From Geomonas sp. Red32 (GTDB lineage Bacteria; Desulfobacterota; Desulfuromonadia; Geobacterales; Geobacteraceae): a stretch of DNA of 64,000 bases. The stretch covers positions 62,001-126,000 of the forward strand of contig NZ_JAKLOY010000003.1 in NCBI RefSeq assembly GCF_023652955.1, written 5' to 3'. Shown here piece by piece: positions 52,617 to 61,249 of this stretch. The notes under the pieces were generated by a model. The model was given only the letters and a program-made list of their open reading frames with translations. It was not told the origin of the DNA and did no database searches. Numbering within the stretch: the stretch's first letter is position 1; each line of letters opens with the position of its first letter. Both the position numbers and the translations under genes were made by a program.

Positions 52617-53317
52617 GTGCACCAGCCAGGTTGAATGGGGTAATCGTCGCCATCGACGGTCCTTCCGGCGCGGGCAAAAGCAGCCTCACCAAGCTCTTGG
52701 CCCGGCGGCTGGGGTACATCAACATCGACACCGGCGCCATGTTCCGCTCGGTTGCCCTGATGGCCCGGCGGGCCGGCATCGGCTGCGAGCAGGACGCGGA
52801 GCTCGCCGAGCTTTGCACGGGGCTGAAGATCGGCTTCGAGCGCGACGGGGAAGGGTACCGCGTCCTCGTTAACGGGGAAGATGTCTCCAAGGCCATCAGG
52901 ACCGAGGAGATCGGCATCCTGACCTCCTGCATCTCGGCCAGGAAGCCGGTGCGGGATGCGCTTTTGGCCATGCAGCGGGAGATGGGCGCCTTCGGCGGGG
53001 TCATCCTCGAGGGACGCGACATCGGCACCGTGGTCTTCCCGGACGCCGAGGTGAAGTTTTTCCTGTCGGCCAGCGCCGAGGAGCGCGGCCGCCGGCGCTG
53101 GCTGGAGCTGAAGGCCCGCGGCGAAGAGGTCACCCTGGAGGAGACCATCGCCAAGGTGATCCTCCGCGACCAGCAGGACGAAACCCGCAAGCACGCCCCC
53201 TTGAAAAGGGCGGACGACGCGGTCGACATCGACTCCACCAACCTTTCGATTGACGAGGTGCTCGACCTCATGGAGCGGACCGTCCGCGCCCGCCTGCTGG
53301 AGCTCGAGCGGAATTAA
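52613..53317 (+). CDS. cmk: Cytidylate kinase
   Basis: A 234-aa nucleoside monophosphate kinase that phosphorylates CMP and dCMP. The P-loop GPSGAGKSS is near residue 15, NIDTGAMFRSVAL follows, and GRDIGTVVFPDAEVKFFLSASAEERGRRRW is the conserved lid region. I favour the TTG at 52613, which overlaps the aroA stop as TTGA; a TTG at 52631 is the alternative. The frame extends further upstream inside aroA, but that part is a shadow. The order aroA-cmk-rpsA-ihfB is an old conserved cluster, here with ispH inserted. Confidence 0.93.
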   Translation: MSAPARLNGVIVAIDGPSGAGKSSLTKLLARRLGYINIDTGAMFRSVALMARRAGIGCEQDAELAELCTGLKIGFERDGEGYRVLVNGEDVSKAIRTEEIGILTSCISARKPVRDALLAMQREMGAFGGVILEGRDIGTVVFPDAEVKFFLSASAEERGRRRWLELKARGEEVTLEETIAKVILRDQQDETRKHAPLKRADDAVDIDSTNLSIDEVLDLMERTVRARLLELERN

Positions 53318-53347
53318 CCTTCCCTTGATCAACATTGGGGATGGTTC

Positions 53348-53458
53348 CCTCCCCTTCAAGGGGAGGGACAGGGTGAGGATGGGGATTGGGCCGAACGTTT
53401 TGCCGAAGGCGGGCTTCCCCCACCCCCTCGCCCCCTCCCTCCAGGGGAGGGGGATAAC
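53348..53458. repeat. Bipartite GC-rich intergenic element
   Basis: The same arrangement as at 47733-47874: CCCCTTCAAGGGGAGGGAC, a GCCGAAGGCGGGC middle, and an opposed CCCCCTCCCTCCAGGGGAGG. It separates cmk from ispH. Confidence 0.75.
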
Positions 53459-53482
53459 TGGGTAAAAGACAAAGAGGATCTT

Positions 53483-54328
53483 ATGGAAGTCATACTCGCG
53501 AAGCAGGCAGGGTTCTGCTTCGGCGTTAAAAGGGCCACTCACCTGGCCTTCGAAGCCGCCGACAAGGGTGGCGAAACCTATACGCTCGGTCCCATCATCC
53601 ACTCCCCGCAGGTCGTGCAGCGGCTGGAGGAGATGGGGGTGGTTGCCCTCCAGGACGTGAAGGACGTCGAAAAGGGGACCATCATCATCCGCTCCCACGG
53701 TGTCACCGCCGACGAGCTGGAGGCCGCGGTCTCCCGCAGCCTCGAGGTGGTGGACGCCACCTGCCCGTTCGTCAAGAAGGCGCAGGAGCACGTGGCAAAT
53801 CTTTCGCGCGCCGGTTATGACGTCGTCGTGGTGGGCGATGCCGATCACCCGGAGGTGCAGGGTATCGTCTCCTACGCCACCGGCCGCGTCTTCGTGGTTG
53901 GCTCCGGCGAGGAGGCCGAGAAGCTTCCCCGCATGTCCAAGATCGGCGTGGTGGCCCAGACCACCCAGTCCTTCGAAAACCTGCAGAACGTGGTCACCGC
54001 CTGCCTCAGCAAGGGGGGCGAGATCCGCGTCTACCACACGATCTGCGATGCCACCGCCGTCCGCCAGGAGGAAGCCAAGGCCCTGGCCAGCAAGGTCGAC
54101 TGCATGGTCGTGATCGGCGGCTACAACTCCGCCAACACCAAGCGCCTCGCCGAGGTCTGCTCCGAACTGCTGCCGCGCACCCACCACATCGAGATCGCCA
54201 GCCAGCTCGATCCGGCCTGGTTCGACGGTGTCGAGAAGGTCGGGGTCACCGCGGGGGCCTCGACTCCGAAATGGCTGATCGACGAGGTCATGGACAGGAT
54301 TAAAGAAATCGACCGAGAAAGAGGTTGA
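53483..54328 (+). CDS. ispH: 4-hydroxy-3-methylbut-2-enyl diphosphate reductase
   Basis: A 281-aa iron-sulfur enzyme, last step of the MEP isoprenoid pathway. The three cluster cysteines are Cys12 (AGFCFGVKRA), the Cys in DATCPFVKKAQ near residue 94 and the Cys in HTICDATAVRQ near residue 191. The catalytic Glu/Thr region (VAQTTQSFENL) and the substrate-binding GGYNSANT are present. Length is normal. The -35 element of the rpsA promoter lies over its stop codon. Confidence 0.96.
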   Translation: MEVILAKQAGFCFGVKRATHLAFEAADKGGETYTLGPIIHSPQVVQRLEEMGVVALQDVKDVEKGTIIIRSHGVTADELEAAVSRSLEVVDATCPFVKKAQEHVANLSRAGYDVVVVGDADHPEVQGIVSYATGRVFVVGSGEEAEKLPRMSKIGVVAQTTQSFENLQNVVTACLSKGGEIRVYHTICDATAVRQEEAKALASKVDCMVVIGGYNSANTKRLAEVCSELLPRTHHIEIASQLDPAWFDGVEKVGVTAGASTPKWLIDEVMDRIKEIDRERG

Positions 54329-54352
54329 CACAGTTTTCATATGTGCTACATT
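54325..54352 (+). promoter_or_regulatory. Sigma-70-type promoter of rpsA
   Basis: TTGACA (54325-54330) and TACATT (54347-54352) with a 16-base spacer, 44 bases before rpsA. The -35 element overlaps the ispH stop codon TGA. Confidence 0.75.
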
Positions 54353-54395
54353 AGCCCGATTTTACAGGGTAATAAACTAGGGGGTACAGGCTCTG

Positions 54396-56150
54396 ATGGG
54401 TGACGAAAAACAGATGTACAAGAAAAAAGATATGCCGATTAGGCGGTTACACGATAACGACGAGGATATGGAGCAGTCCGAGCAGGGCGGCGAGTTCGCC
54501 GACCTCTTTCAGGATAGCCTGAGGCAGCCGCAGAGCGGCGAAGTCGTCAAGGCGGTTATCGTTCAGATCGAGCAGGACGTCGTGCTGGTCGATGTCGGTT
54601 ACAAGTCCGAAGGCGCCATCCGCATCGCCGAGTTCATCGACGAGAACGGCGACCTGACCGTCAAGGTCGGCGACGAAGTCAACGTCTACTTCGAGCGCGG
54701 CGAGAACATCCGCGGCCACATGGTCCTCTCCAAGAAGAAAGCCGATTCCCAGGTTGCCTGGGAGAAGATCGCCGCAGCCGGCGAAGGCGGCGTCATCGAA
54801 GGGCGCATCACCGGCAAGGTGAAGGGCGGCATGACCGTCGATGTCGGGGTCGAGGCATTCCTCCCCGCTTCCCAGGTCGACCTCCGTCCCGGCGGCAACA
54901 TGGACCGCTTCGTTGGCCAGACCTACCAGTTCCGCATCCTCAAGATGAACCGCAAGCGCGGCAACCTCGTCCTTTCCCGCCGCGTGCTCCTCGAGGAGGA
55001 CCGCGACAAGGCAAGGACCGAGACCCTCGCCACCCTGAAAGAAGGCGATATCGTCGACGGCGTCGTGAAGAACATCGCCGAGTACGGCGCGTTCGTCGAC
55101 CTGGGCGGCGTGGATGGCCTGCTGCACGTGACCGACATGTCCTGGGGCCGTCTGGGCCACCCCTCCGAAATGGTCAAGGTGGGCGACACCGTCAAGGTCA
55201 TGGTCCTCAAGTTCGACCGTGAGAAAGGGAAGATCTCCCTGGGCCTCAAGCAGACCGTGCCCGATCCGTGGCTCAACGTCTCCGAGCGCTACACCGAAGG
55301 CGAGCGCGTCCGCGGCAAGGTCGTAAGCCTCACCGACTACGGCGCATTCATCTCGCTGGAAGACGGCGTCGAAGGCCTCGTCCACGTCTCCGAGATGTCC
55401 TGGACTCGCCGCGTACGTCACCCGTCGGAAATCCTCAAGGTGGGTGAGGAAGTCGAAGCGGTCATCCTGGGCGTCGATCCCGCAAACCGCAGGATCTCGC
55501 TGGGCCTCAAGCAGACCGAAGTGAACCCCTGGACCGTGATCGGCGACCGTTACCCGGTCGGCACCAAGATCGAAGGCCAGATCAAGAACATCACCGACTT
55601 CGGCGTCTTTATCGGCATCGAAGACGGCATCGACGGCCTGGTCCACGTCTCCGACATCTCCTGGACCCGCCGCGTCAAGCACCCGGGCGAGCTGTTCGGC
55701 AAGGGCCAGACCGTGCAGGCGGTCGTTCTCAACATCGACGTCGAGAACGAGAGGCTGTCGCTGGGCATCAAACAGCTGGTTCCGGATCCGTGGGACGAGA
55801 TCCCCAGGAAGTACCGGACCGGCTCCCGCGTGAATGGCAAAGTCACCTCCGTCACCGACTTCGGCGTCTTCGTCGAGATCGAGGAGGGGATCGAAGGCCT
55901 CATCCACGTCTCCGAGCTGTCCCACGAGAAGGTCGCCTCGCCGAAGGACTTCGCCAACGTCGGCGACGAACTCGAGGCAGTGGTCCTCAACGTGGATACC
56001 GTCGAGAAGAAGATCGCTCTCAGCATCAAGGCGCTGCAGTCCGCCATTGAGAAGGCCGAGATGGCCTCCTACATGGGTTCCCAGGGCGAAGCTACCTCCA
56101 GCTTCGGCGACCTTCTGAAAGAGAAACTGAAGAAGAGCACTGAGGAGTAG
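54396..56150 (+). CDS. rpsA: 30S ribosomal protein S1
   Basis: A 584-aa protein with six S1 (OB-fold) repeats. An acidic, charged N-terminal extension of about 35 residues precedes FADLFQDSLRQPQSGEVVKA; repeats then follow with the core GxFVxLxxGVEGLVHVSEMSW (seen as YGAFISLEDGVEGLVHVSEM, FGVFIGIEDGIDGLVHVSDI and FGVFVEIEEGIEGLIHVSEL). S1 helps the ribosome bind and unfold mRNA. It is about 25 residues longer than E. coli S1 because of the N-terminus; a start at the ATG of MPIRRLHDND (54432) is possible. Confidence 0.96.
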   Translation: MGDEKQMYKKKDMPIRRLHDNDEDMEQSEQGGEFADLFQDSLRQPQSGEVVKAVIVQIEQDVVLVDVGYKSEGAIRIAEFIDENGDLTVKVGDEVNVYFERGENIRGHMVLSKKKADSQVAWEKIAAAGEGGVIEGRITGKVKGGMTVDVGVEAFLPASQVDLRPGGNMDRFVGQTYQFRILKMNRKRGNLVLSRRVLLEEDRDKARTETLATLKEGDIVDGVVKNIAEYGAFVDLGGVDGLLHVTDMSWGRLGHPSEMVKVGDTVKVMVLKFDREKGKISLGLKQTVPDPWLNVSERYTEGERVRGKVVSLTDYGAFISLEDGVEGLVHVSEMSWTRRVRHPSEILKVGEEVEAVILGVDPANRRISLGLKQTEVNPWTVIGDRYPVGTKIEGQIKNITDFGVFIGIEDGIDGLVHVSDISWTRRVKHPGELFGKGQTVQAVVLNIDVENERLSLGIKQLVPDPWDEIPRKYRTGSRVNGKVTSVTDFGVFVEIEEGIEGLIHVSELSHEKVASPKDFANVGDELEAVVLNVDTVEKKIALSIKALQSAIEKAEMASYMGSQGEATSSFGDLLKEKLKKSTEE

Positions 56151-56202
56151 GTCAATTCGCCGGCAGGTACTATTTAATCAGCAGGACATTTGAGGTGTTA
56201 CT

Positions 56203-56484
56203 ATGACTAAAAGCGAACTGATTGACAAGCTGGTGGAAGTGCGCGGCTCCCTCTCCCGCAAGGAGTCCGAGGCCGTCGTTTCCATGGTCTTCGACGCCAT
56301 GAGCGAAGCCCTCACCGCCGGTGACAAGGTGGAGATCCGCGGGTTCGGCAGCTTCACCATCCGCGACCGCGAGCCGCGGGAGGCGAGGAATCCGAAGAGC
56401 GGCGAGATCGTGAGCATCCCGTCCAAGAAGACCCCCTTCTTCAAGACGGGGAAAGATCTCCGCGAGCGCGTCAACAATCTCTAA
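56203..56484 (+). CDS. ihfB: Integration host factor beta-subunit-type HU-family protein
   Basis: A 93-aa DNA-bending protein. MTKSELIDKLVE at the N-terminus, IRGFGSFTIRDREPREARNPKSGE with the Pro-tipped DNA-intercalating arm, and FFKTGKDLRERVN at the end match IHF beta. Location after rpsA, as in E. coli, supports IhfB over HU. GAGGTG precedes the ATG. It would bend DNA at sigma-54 promoters such as those served by the NtrC-type regulator in this window. Confidence 0.93.
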   Translation: MTKSELIDKLVEVRGSLSRKESEAVVSMVFDAMSEALTAGDKVEIRGFGSFTIRDREPREARNPKSGEIVSIPSKKTPFFKTGKDLRERVNNL

Positions 56485-56506
56485 GCGGTCGTGAGACCGT
56501 TAGCGG

Positions 56507-56593
56507 GCCCGGATGGCGGAATCGGTAGACGCAAGGGACTTAAAATCCCTCGATCGCAAGGTCGTGCCGGTTCGACCCCGGCTCCGGGCACCA
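56507..56593 (+). tRNA. tRNA-Leu (anticodon UAA)
   Basis: The acceptor stem GCCCGGA pairs with TCCGGGC, the anticodon arm is GGGA-CTTAAAA-TCCC with anticodon TAA at 56541-56543, a long variable arm (CTCGATCGCAAGGTCG) is typical of tRNA-Leu, the T arm has GGTTCGACCCC, and CCA is encoded at 56591-56593. Confidence 0.98.
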
Positions 56594-56624
56594 CGATTAT
56601 TGGCAGGAAATTTTGAATAACGAG

Positions 56625-56656
56625 AAGGGGCTGCGGCTTGCGCAGCCCCTTTCTTG
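56625..56656 (+). terminator. Intrinsic terminator after tRNA-Leu
   Basis: AAGGGGCTGCG (56625-56635) pairs with CGCAGCCCCTT (56641-56651) and ends in TTCTT. Confidence 0.9.
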
Positions 56657-56844
56657 TATCCAGGGGCTGCGTATGAACCTGAACACCGGCCCCCTGCGGC
56701 GTTACATCCTGACCATCTTTACCTCGAAAATGTGCAACAACCTGACATAGCGAGTCTGACTGATACAATCCTAGTGTTTACGTTACTGTCTCAGAGTTGC
56801 TTGGCCCCTTTCCTACCCTAATCGGGCGTTCGGCAGGCGGTGGC

Positions 56845-59538
56845 ATGAAGAAGAATCTCATCATTGTCGTCTCTCTGTTTTGCTTCCTCCCCCTGCGCCT
56901 TTCTCACGCAGCTCCGCTTCCTGTTCTCCCGGCATCCAGCCAGGAGTACCCTTCCATCCTCCATCCTTCAGACGGTGTCGCAGTCCGTCTTCCCAGCGGC
57001 CTCGTCCGTGCCGTGAACTACCTGTCGGGGTCCGGGGCGCCGGCTCCTCTTTCCCCGGAACAAAAGCCCCGGCTGGTGGCCCAGACCGCCCCGGAAGAGC
57101 TGTCCGGCCAGCAGGTCATCGTCGTGACCCGGGAGAGGGCCCGGCTCGTCGAAGGGGGCATCGTCGGCGGCGCGGCGCTGCTGGTTGTCCTGCTCCTTTT
57201 CTGGATAACGACCCTGAAGAGGCAGATCCGCGAGCGGAAGCACGCCGAGAAGCTGCTGCGGCTGACCGAAGAGCGGTACCGCACGCTCTTGGACAAGGCA
57301 CCGGACGCCATCATGGTGATCGATGGGGACGCAGCATGCATCGTCGACGTCAATCACAGCGCAACCGAGCTCTTCGCCTGCGGCCGCGACGAGCTGATCG
57401 GCCAAGGGCCTCAGCGTTTCTATACGGAACAGCAGCCGGATGGGCTCGCCGTGCCCGAAAGCATGAGGCTCGCCACGGCGAGGGTGCTGAACGGGGAAGA
57501 GGTCGTCCTGGAGCGCTCGGTCCGTAATGCGCAAGGAAAGGAGCTCCTTTGCGAGGTGCATCTGACCAGGCTCCCGTCTTCCGACCGCAGGCTCATCCGT
57601 GCGAGTTTCCGGGATATAACCGCCCGCAAGATGGCCGAGCAGTTGCTGCGGGCGACCGAGAAACGGTACCGGGATATCTTCGAAAACGCACCGGTGGGGA
57701 TCTTTCAGACGACGCGGGAGGGGCGCATCATCAACGTCAATCCGATGATGGCGAAGCTCTTCGGCTTCGACTCCTCCGAGCAGTTTAAAAGCGACGCTAC
57801 CGACATCGGGCGGCAGTATTTCGTGGACCCCGAACAGCGCGTCTCGGTCATCCGTGAGGTGCTGGCTGCGGAATCGTTTATCCGCCGCGAGGTGGAATAC
57901 CGCCGCCGGGACGGCAGTACCTTCTCTTCCAACCTCTATATCCGCGTGGTGAACGAAACGCCGGAAGGGGAGAGCTACCTCGAGGGATTCGTCGAGGACA
58001 TCACCGAGCGGGAGCGCGTCACCAGGGAATTGCGCAAACTGTCGCAGGCCGTCGAGCAAAGCCCGGTCAGCATCCTGATCACCGATACCCGGGGCAATAT
58101 CGAGTTCGTCAATCCCCGGTTCACCCAATTGACCGGATACCAGGCGGAGGAAGTCCTGGGGAGAAACACGAGCATCCTGAAATCGGGGAGCAATCAGCCC
58201 GAAACCTACCGGGACCTCTGGGGCACCATCACGGCGGGTGGCATCTGGGAAGGGGAACTTCATAACAAGAAGAAGGACGGCGAACTATTCTGGGAGCATG
58301 TCACCATCTCCCCCATCCGCAACCAGGGCGGCCAGACCACCAACTACATCGCCATCAAGGAGGACATCACCGACCAGAGGAAGATGAAGGAGCTTCTCTT
58401 CCAATCGCAGAAGATGGAGGCCGTGGGGCAGCTTGCGGGCGGTGTGGCGCATGACTTCAACAACATCCTCACCGTAATCGCCGGATACGCCACCATCCTG
58501 CGTCTGTCGGCCGAGTTGCCGGGGCCTCTCCAGGAAAAGGTCGACCAGATACTCGCCGCGTCGGAGAAGGCGGCCCAGGTCACCCGCGGGCTTCTCGCCT
58601 TCGGCCGGAAGCAGGTGATGGACATCAAGGTGGTCAACCTCAACGATATCGTGCAGCAGATCCAGAGATTCCTCGTCCGCATCATCGGCGAGGATATCCA
58701 GCTCAGGGTGATCGTCAACGAGCCGGAGCTGCCGGTGAAAGCGGACGTGGGGCAGATCGGGCAGGTACTGATGAACCTCGGCACCAACGCCCGCGACGCA
58801 ATGCCGAAAGGGGGGCTGCTGGTCATCGAGACCGGCGTCCAGGAGGTGGAGCCGCATGGCGAGCGGGGGGCGGCCCCTGCAAGCGGCCGGTATGCCGTCC
58901 TGTCGGTATCCGACAGCGGGACGGGGATGGACGAGGTGACCCGTTCCAAGATCTTCGAGCCCTTCTTCACCACGAAGGAGGTCGGCAAGGGGACCGGCCT
59001 CGGGATGGCCATCGTCCACGGCATCATCACCCAGCACAACGGGTACATCCACGTGTACAGCGAACCGGGGAAGGGATCCTCATTCAAGATTTACCTCCCC
59101 TTGGTCGCCGGGGAGGGGGTGCCGCTACGGGAGCAGCCAGCCGGGGAGGCTGCCGTTGCCGGGGGGCATGAGACACTCCTCGTCGCCGAGGACGACCCCG
59201 CCCTGCGGAGTTTACTCCAGGAGGTGCTCAGCACGAGCGGCTACCTGGTGCTGACCGCCAGCGATGGAGAGGAAGCGGTGGCGGTTTTCGGAGCATATGC
59301 GGATTCCATCGACCTCGTGGTGATGGACATGATCATGCCCCGCCGCAGCGGGTGGGAAGCCGCCCGGGAGATCGCCCGCCTCAAGCCGCAGACCAGGATC
59401 CTGTTCACCAGCGGTTACACCAAGGATTTCATAAAAAGCAGGGGAGAGTTGCAGGAAGGGGTCGAGCTCATCACCAAACCGGTGCAGCCCCAGGACCTGC
59501 TCCGGGCGGTGAGGCGGATCTTGGACAGCCGGAGGTAG
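56845..59538 (+). CDS. Membrane hybrid histidine kinase with PAS domains and receiver
   Basis: An 897-aa protein. A signal-like helix (LIIVVSLFCFLPLRLSHA), a short periplasmic part of ~90 residues, and a second helix (IVGGAALLVVLLLFWITTL) precede three PAS domains (starting near residues 140, 265 and 395). HisKA reads QLAGGVAHDFNNILTVIAGYA; the HATPase has NLGTNARDAMPKGG, SDSGTGMD and GKGTGLGMAIV. A C-terminal receiver has Asp in VVMDMIMPRRSG and Lys in LITKPVQP, so it can act as a phosphate sink or relay. The periplasmic part lacks a recognised sensor. It is monocistronic. Confidence 0.92.
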   Translation: MKKNLIIVVSLFCFLPLRLSHAAPLPVLPASSQEYPSILHPSDGVAVRLPSGLVRAVNYLSGSGAPAPLSPEQKPRLVAQTAPEELSGQQVIVVTRERARLVEGGIVGGAALLVVLLLFWITTLKRQIRERKHAEKLLRLTEERYRTLLDKAPDAIMVIDGDAACIVDVNHSATELFACGRDELIGQGPQRFYTEQQPDGLAVPESMRLATARVLNGEEVVLERSVRNAQGKELLCEVHLTRLPSSDRRLIRASFRDITARKMAEQLLRATEKRYRDIFENAPVGIFQTTREGRIINVNPMMAKLFGFDSSEQFKSDATDIGRQYFVDPEQRVSVIREVLAAESFIRREVEYRRRDGSTFSSNLYIRVVNETPEGESYLEGFVEDITERERVTRELRKLSQAVEQSPVSILITDTRGNIEFVNPRFTQLTGYQAEEVLGRNTSILKSGSNQPETYRDLWGTITAGGIWEGELHNKKKDGELFWEHVTISPIRNQGGQTTNYIAIKEDITDQRKMKELLFQSQKMEAVGQLAGGVAHDFNNILTVIAGYATILRLSAELPGPLQEKVDQILAASEKAAQVTRGLLAFGRKQVMDIKVVNLNDIVQQIQRFLVRIIGEDIQLRVIVNEPELPVKADVGQIGQVLMNLGTNARDAMPKGGLLVIETGVQEVEPHGERGAAPASGRYAVLSVSDSGTGMDEVTRSKIFEPFFTTKEVGKGTGLGMAIVHGIITQHNGYIHVYSEPGKGSSFKIYLPLVAGEGVPLREQPAGEAAVAGGHETLLVAEDDPALRSLLQEVLSTSGYLVLTASDGEEAVAVFGAYADSIDLVVMDMIMPRRSGWEAAREIARLKPQTRILFTSGYTKDFIKSRGELQEGVELITKPVQPQDLLRAVRRILDSRR

Positions 59539-59755
59539 CCGCCAGCCTTGTGCCGGAGATGTCGAAGCCGCCCGCAATCGCCGGAACTTGACGAAAAGTA
59601 ACGTTTTGGTTATGGCGGATATCTCTCAGCTATACATTGATCAACGTATTCAACATGTTGTCTGCATATTGTAACTTGCGGTTTTAATGGAATCGTGATA
59701 TTTCCCTCCAATCGAATGCAGTTCGCACGCGAGCCACGAGGGAAGGGTAGCTGGT

Positions 59756-60172
59756 ATGTCTTACAAAACGTTGAACGGGGTCTCCGGTTCCGGCCAGGAC
59801 GTGCAATCTGTGGCTGCCATGGTTATTGCCGTGCTGGAGGATACCGGGGAGAGACTTTGGGGGCGCAATCTTTGGAAGAAGAACTACAGCGTCTATTTCA
59901 GCCGGGGACGGTGGGTTCTCTCCGATGGACGTAAGCAGGTTCTGACCGGACGGCGCGAGGCCTCCAGCGTGAAGCTTTCCGTCCAAATGGAAGAGAGAGG
60001 CTTTTACCTCGCCTTCGAAAAGCTGTCTCCCCCGCTGCAGCCGCAAACGGTTCGTACCGGCAGCCACTTGGAAAGCGAGCTGAGAGAAACGCTGTGGGGC
60101 ATGTTCGCTGGCTACGCCACCCACATCCCCCAGGATCCCAGGACGATGCAGCCGCCGTCAAAATCGGTCTGA
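59756..60172 (+). CDS. Small protein of unknown function
   Basis: A 138-aa soluble protein. The central part (NLWKKNYSVYFSRGRWVLSDGRKQVLTGRREASSVKLSVQ, partly quoted) is basic and strand-rich, and the C-terminus (ELRETLWGMFAGYATHIPQDP) is helical. GGTAGCTGGT lies before the ATG, a weak ribosome site. Codon use fits the core genome, and a clear terminator follows, which supports a real gene. No family recognised. Confidence 0.6.
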   Translation: MSYKTLNGVSGSGQDVQSVAAMVIAVLEDTGERLWGRNLWKKNYSVYFSRGRWVLSDGRKQVLTGRREASSVKLSVQMEERGFYLAFEKLSPPLQPQTVRTGSHLESELRETLWGMFAGYATHIPQDPRTMQPPSKSV

Positions 60173-60193
60173 ACCTACTTTACCTACCTATGG

Positions 60194-60225
60194 AAATGCC
60201 CGCTCAATGGCGGGCATTTCTTTTT
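60194..60225 (+). terminator. Intrinsic terminator
   Basis: AAATGCCCGC (60194-60203) pairs with GCGGGCATTT (60210-60219), followed by CTTTTT. Confidence 0.92.
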
Positions 60226-60293
60226 ACCGATAAGGCGATGATCTTCCACTACGCGTACCTTCCCCTTACCCCATCCTCCCCCCGCACTCTCCT

Positions 60294-61205
60294 TCATTTT
60301 CCTTCTATCCGCCTGATCTCCTCGAAGAGCTTCTCGTTGACCGGGGTCGGGATACCGTAGCCGCGGCCGATACGGATGAGCGTGCCCGCCAGCATCTCTA
60401 CTTCGGTCTTGCGGCCGGCTTCGACGTCCTGGAGCATGGAGGTTTTCCCGCTCGCTCCCAGCGACGACAGTATCCGGTACCATTGGCCGATGTCGGCCTC
60501 GCCGAGGTCGACCTTGGCTGCCATGGCCACCGCGATCACTTCCCGCATTGCCCCGTCCATCATTTCTCTGGCCTCGGCCGATTCCCGCAAGGCGCCGTAG
60601 GTCGCTCGCAGCACGGCGGAGACCTGGTTGACCCCGATGTTGATCATGTACTTGAACCAGAGATTGCGGATCATGTCTCTGGGGGTCTCATGGGCGAGGC
60701 CCGCCTCATCGAAGAGGGCGGAGATCCGCCGTACCCGGCCGCTCAAGGTGCTGTTTTCCCTCTCCCCAAACTGGATCCGTCCGAGGTTCTGGTAGGTGAC
60801 CGCATTTCCCTCCCGCACCGCATCGATTCCGAGCGAGAGGCCGTAGAGGACCTTCTCCATCCCGAAGGCGGCGCCGATCCGCTCCTCGCTGTCGATGCCG
60901 TTCATGACCGACAGGATGGTGGTGTGGGGGCCGACGGCGTTGGTCATCTGGCCGATCGCTTCGCCGAGGTGGTGGTGTTTGACGGCGACCATGAGGAGAT
61001 CGGCGGGGGTGGCTTCTTCCGGGGGCACCACATCGATGGCGTGAGGGGTGCCGTTGACGGTGACGCCGTCGCACTTCAAGCGGTCGTGGCGCTCGCCAGC
61101 GGCGATGAAGGAGACGGAGTGTGAGGTCCTGGAAAGAAGGCTGGCGTAGATGGCGCCGAGGGCTCCGGCGCCGATGACGGCTATTCGGTAGGTAGAGTGG
61201 GGCAT
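60294..61205 (-). CDS. panE: 2-dehydropantoate 2-reductase
   Basis: A 303-aa NADPH-dependent enzyme of pantothenate synthesis. The Rossmann start RIAVIGAGALGAIYASLL lies at residues 7-24; VAVKHHHLGEAI carries the catalytic Lys, and NLWFKYMINIGVNQVSAVL is the C-terminal signature with substrate-binding Asn residues. The start at 61205 is set by the family N-terminus, although no good ribosome site precedes it. It follows the coiled-coil gene by 44 bases on the same strand, so it may share the riboswitch-controlled transcript. Confidence 0.92.
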   Translation of the reverse strand: MPHSTYRIAVIGAGALGAIYASLLSRTSHSVSFIAAGERHDRLKCDGVTVNGTPHAIDVVPPEEATPADLLMVAVKHHHLGEAIGQMTNAVGPHTTILSVMNGIDSEERIGAAFGMEKVLYGLSLGIDAVREGNAVTYQNLGRIQFGERENSTLSGRVRRISALFDEAGLAHETPRDMIRNLWFKYMINIGVNQVSAVLRATYGALRESAEAREMMDGAMREVIAVAMAAKVDLGEADIGQWYRILSSLGASGKTSMLQDVEAGRKTEVEMLAGTLIRIGRGYGIPTPVNEKLFEEIRRIEGK

Positions 61206-61249
61206 AGGCAGGGATGAGAAAGGAGAGTTTCCGCAACGGGCCGCAGCCA

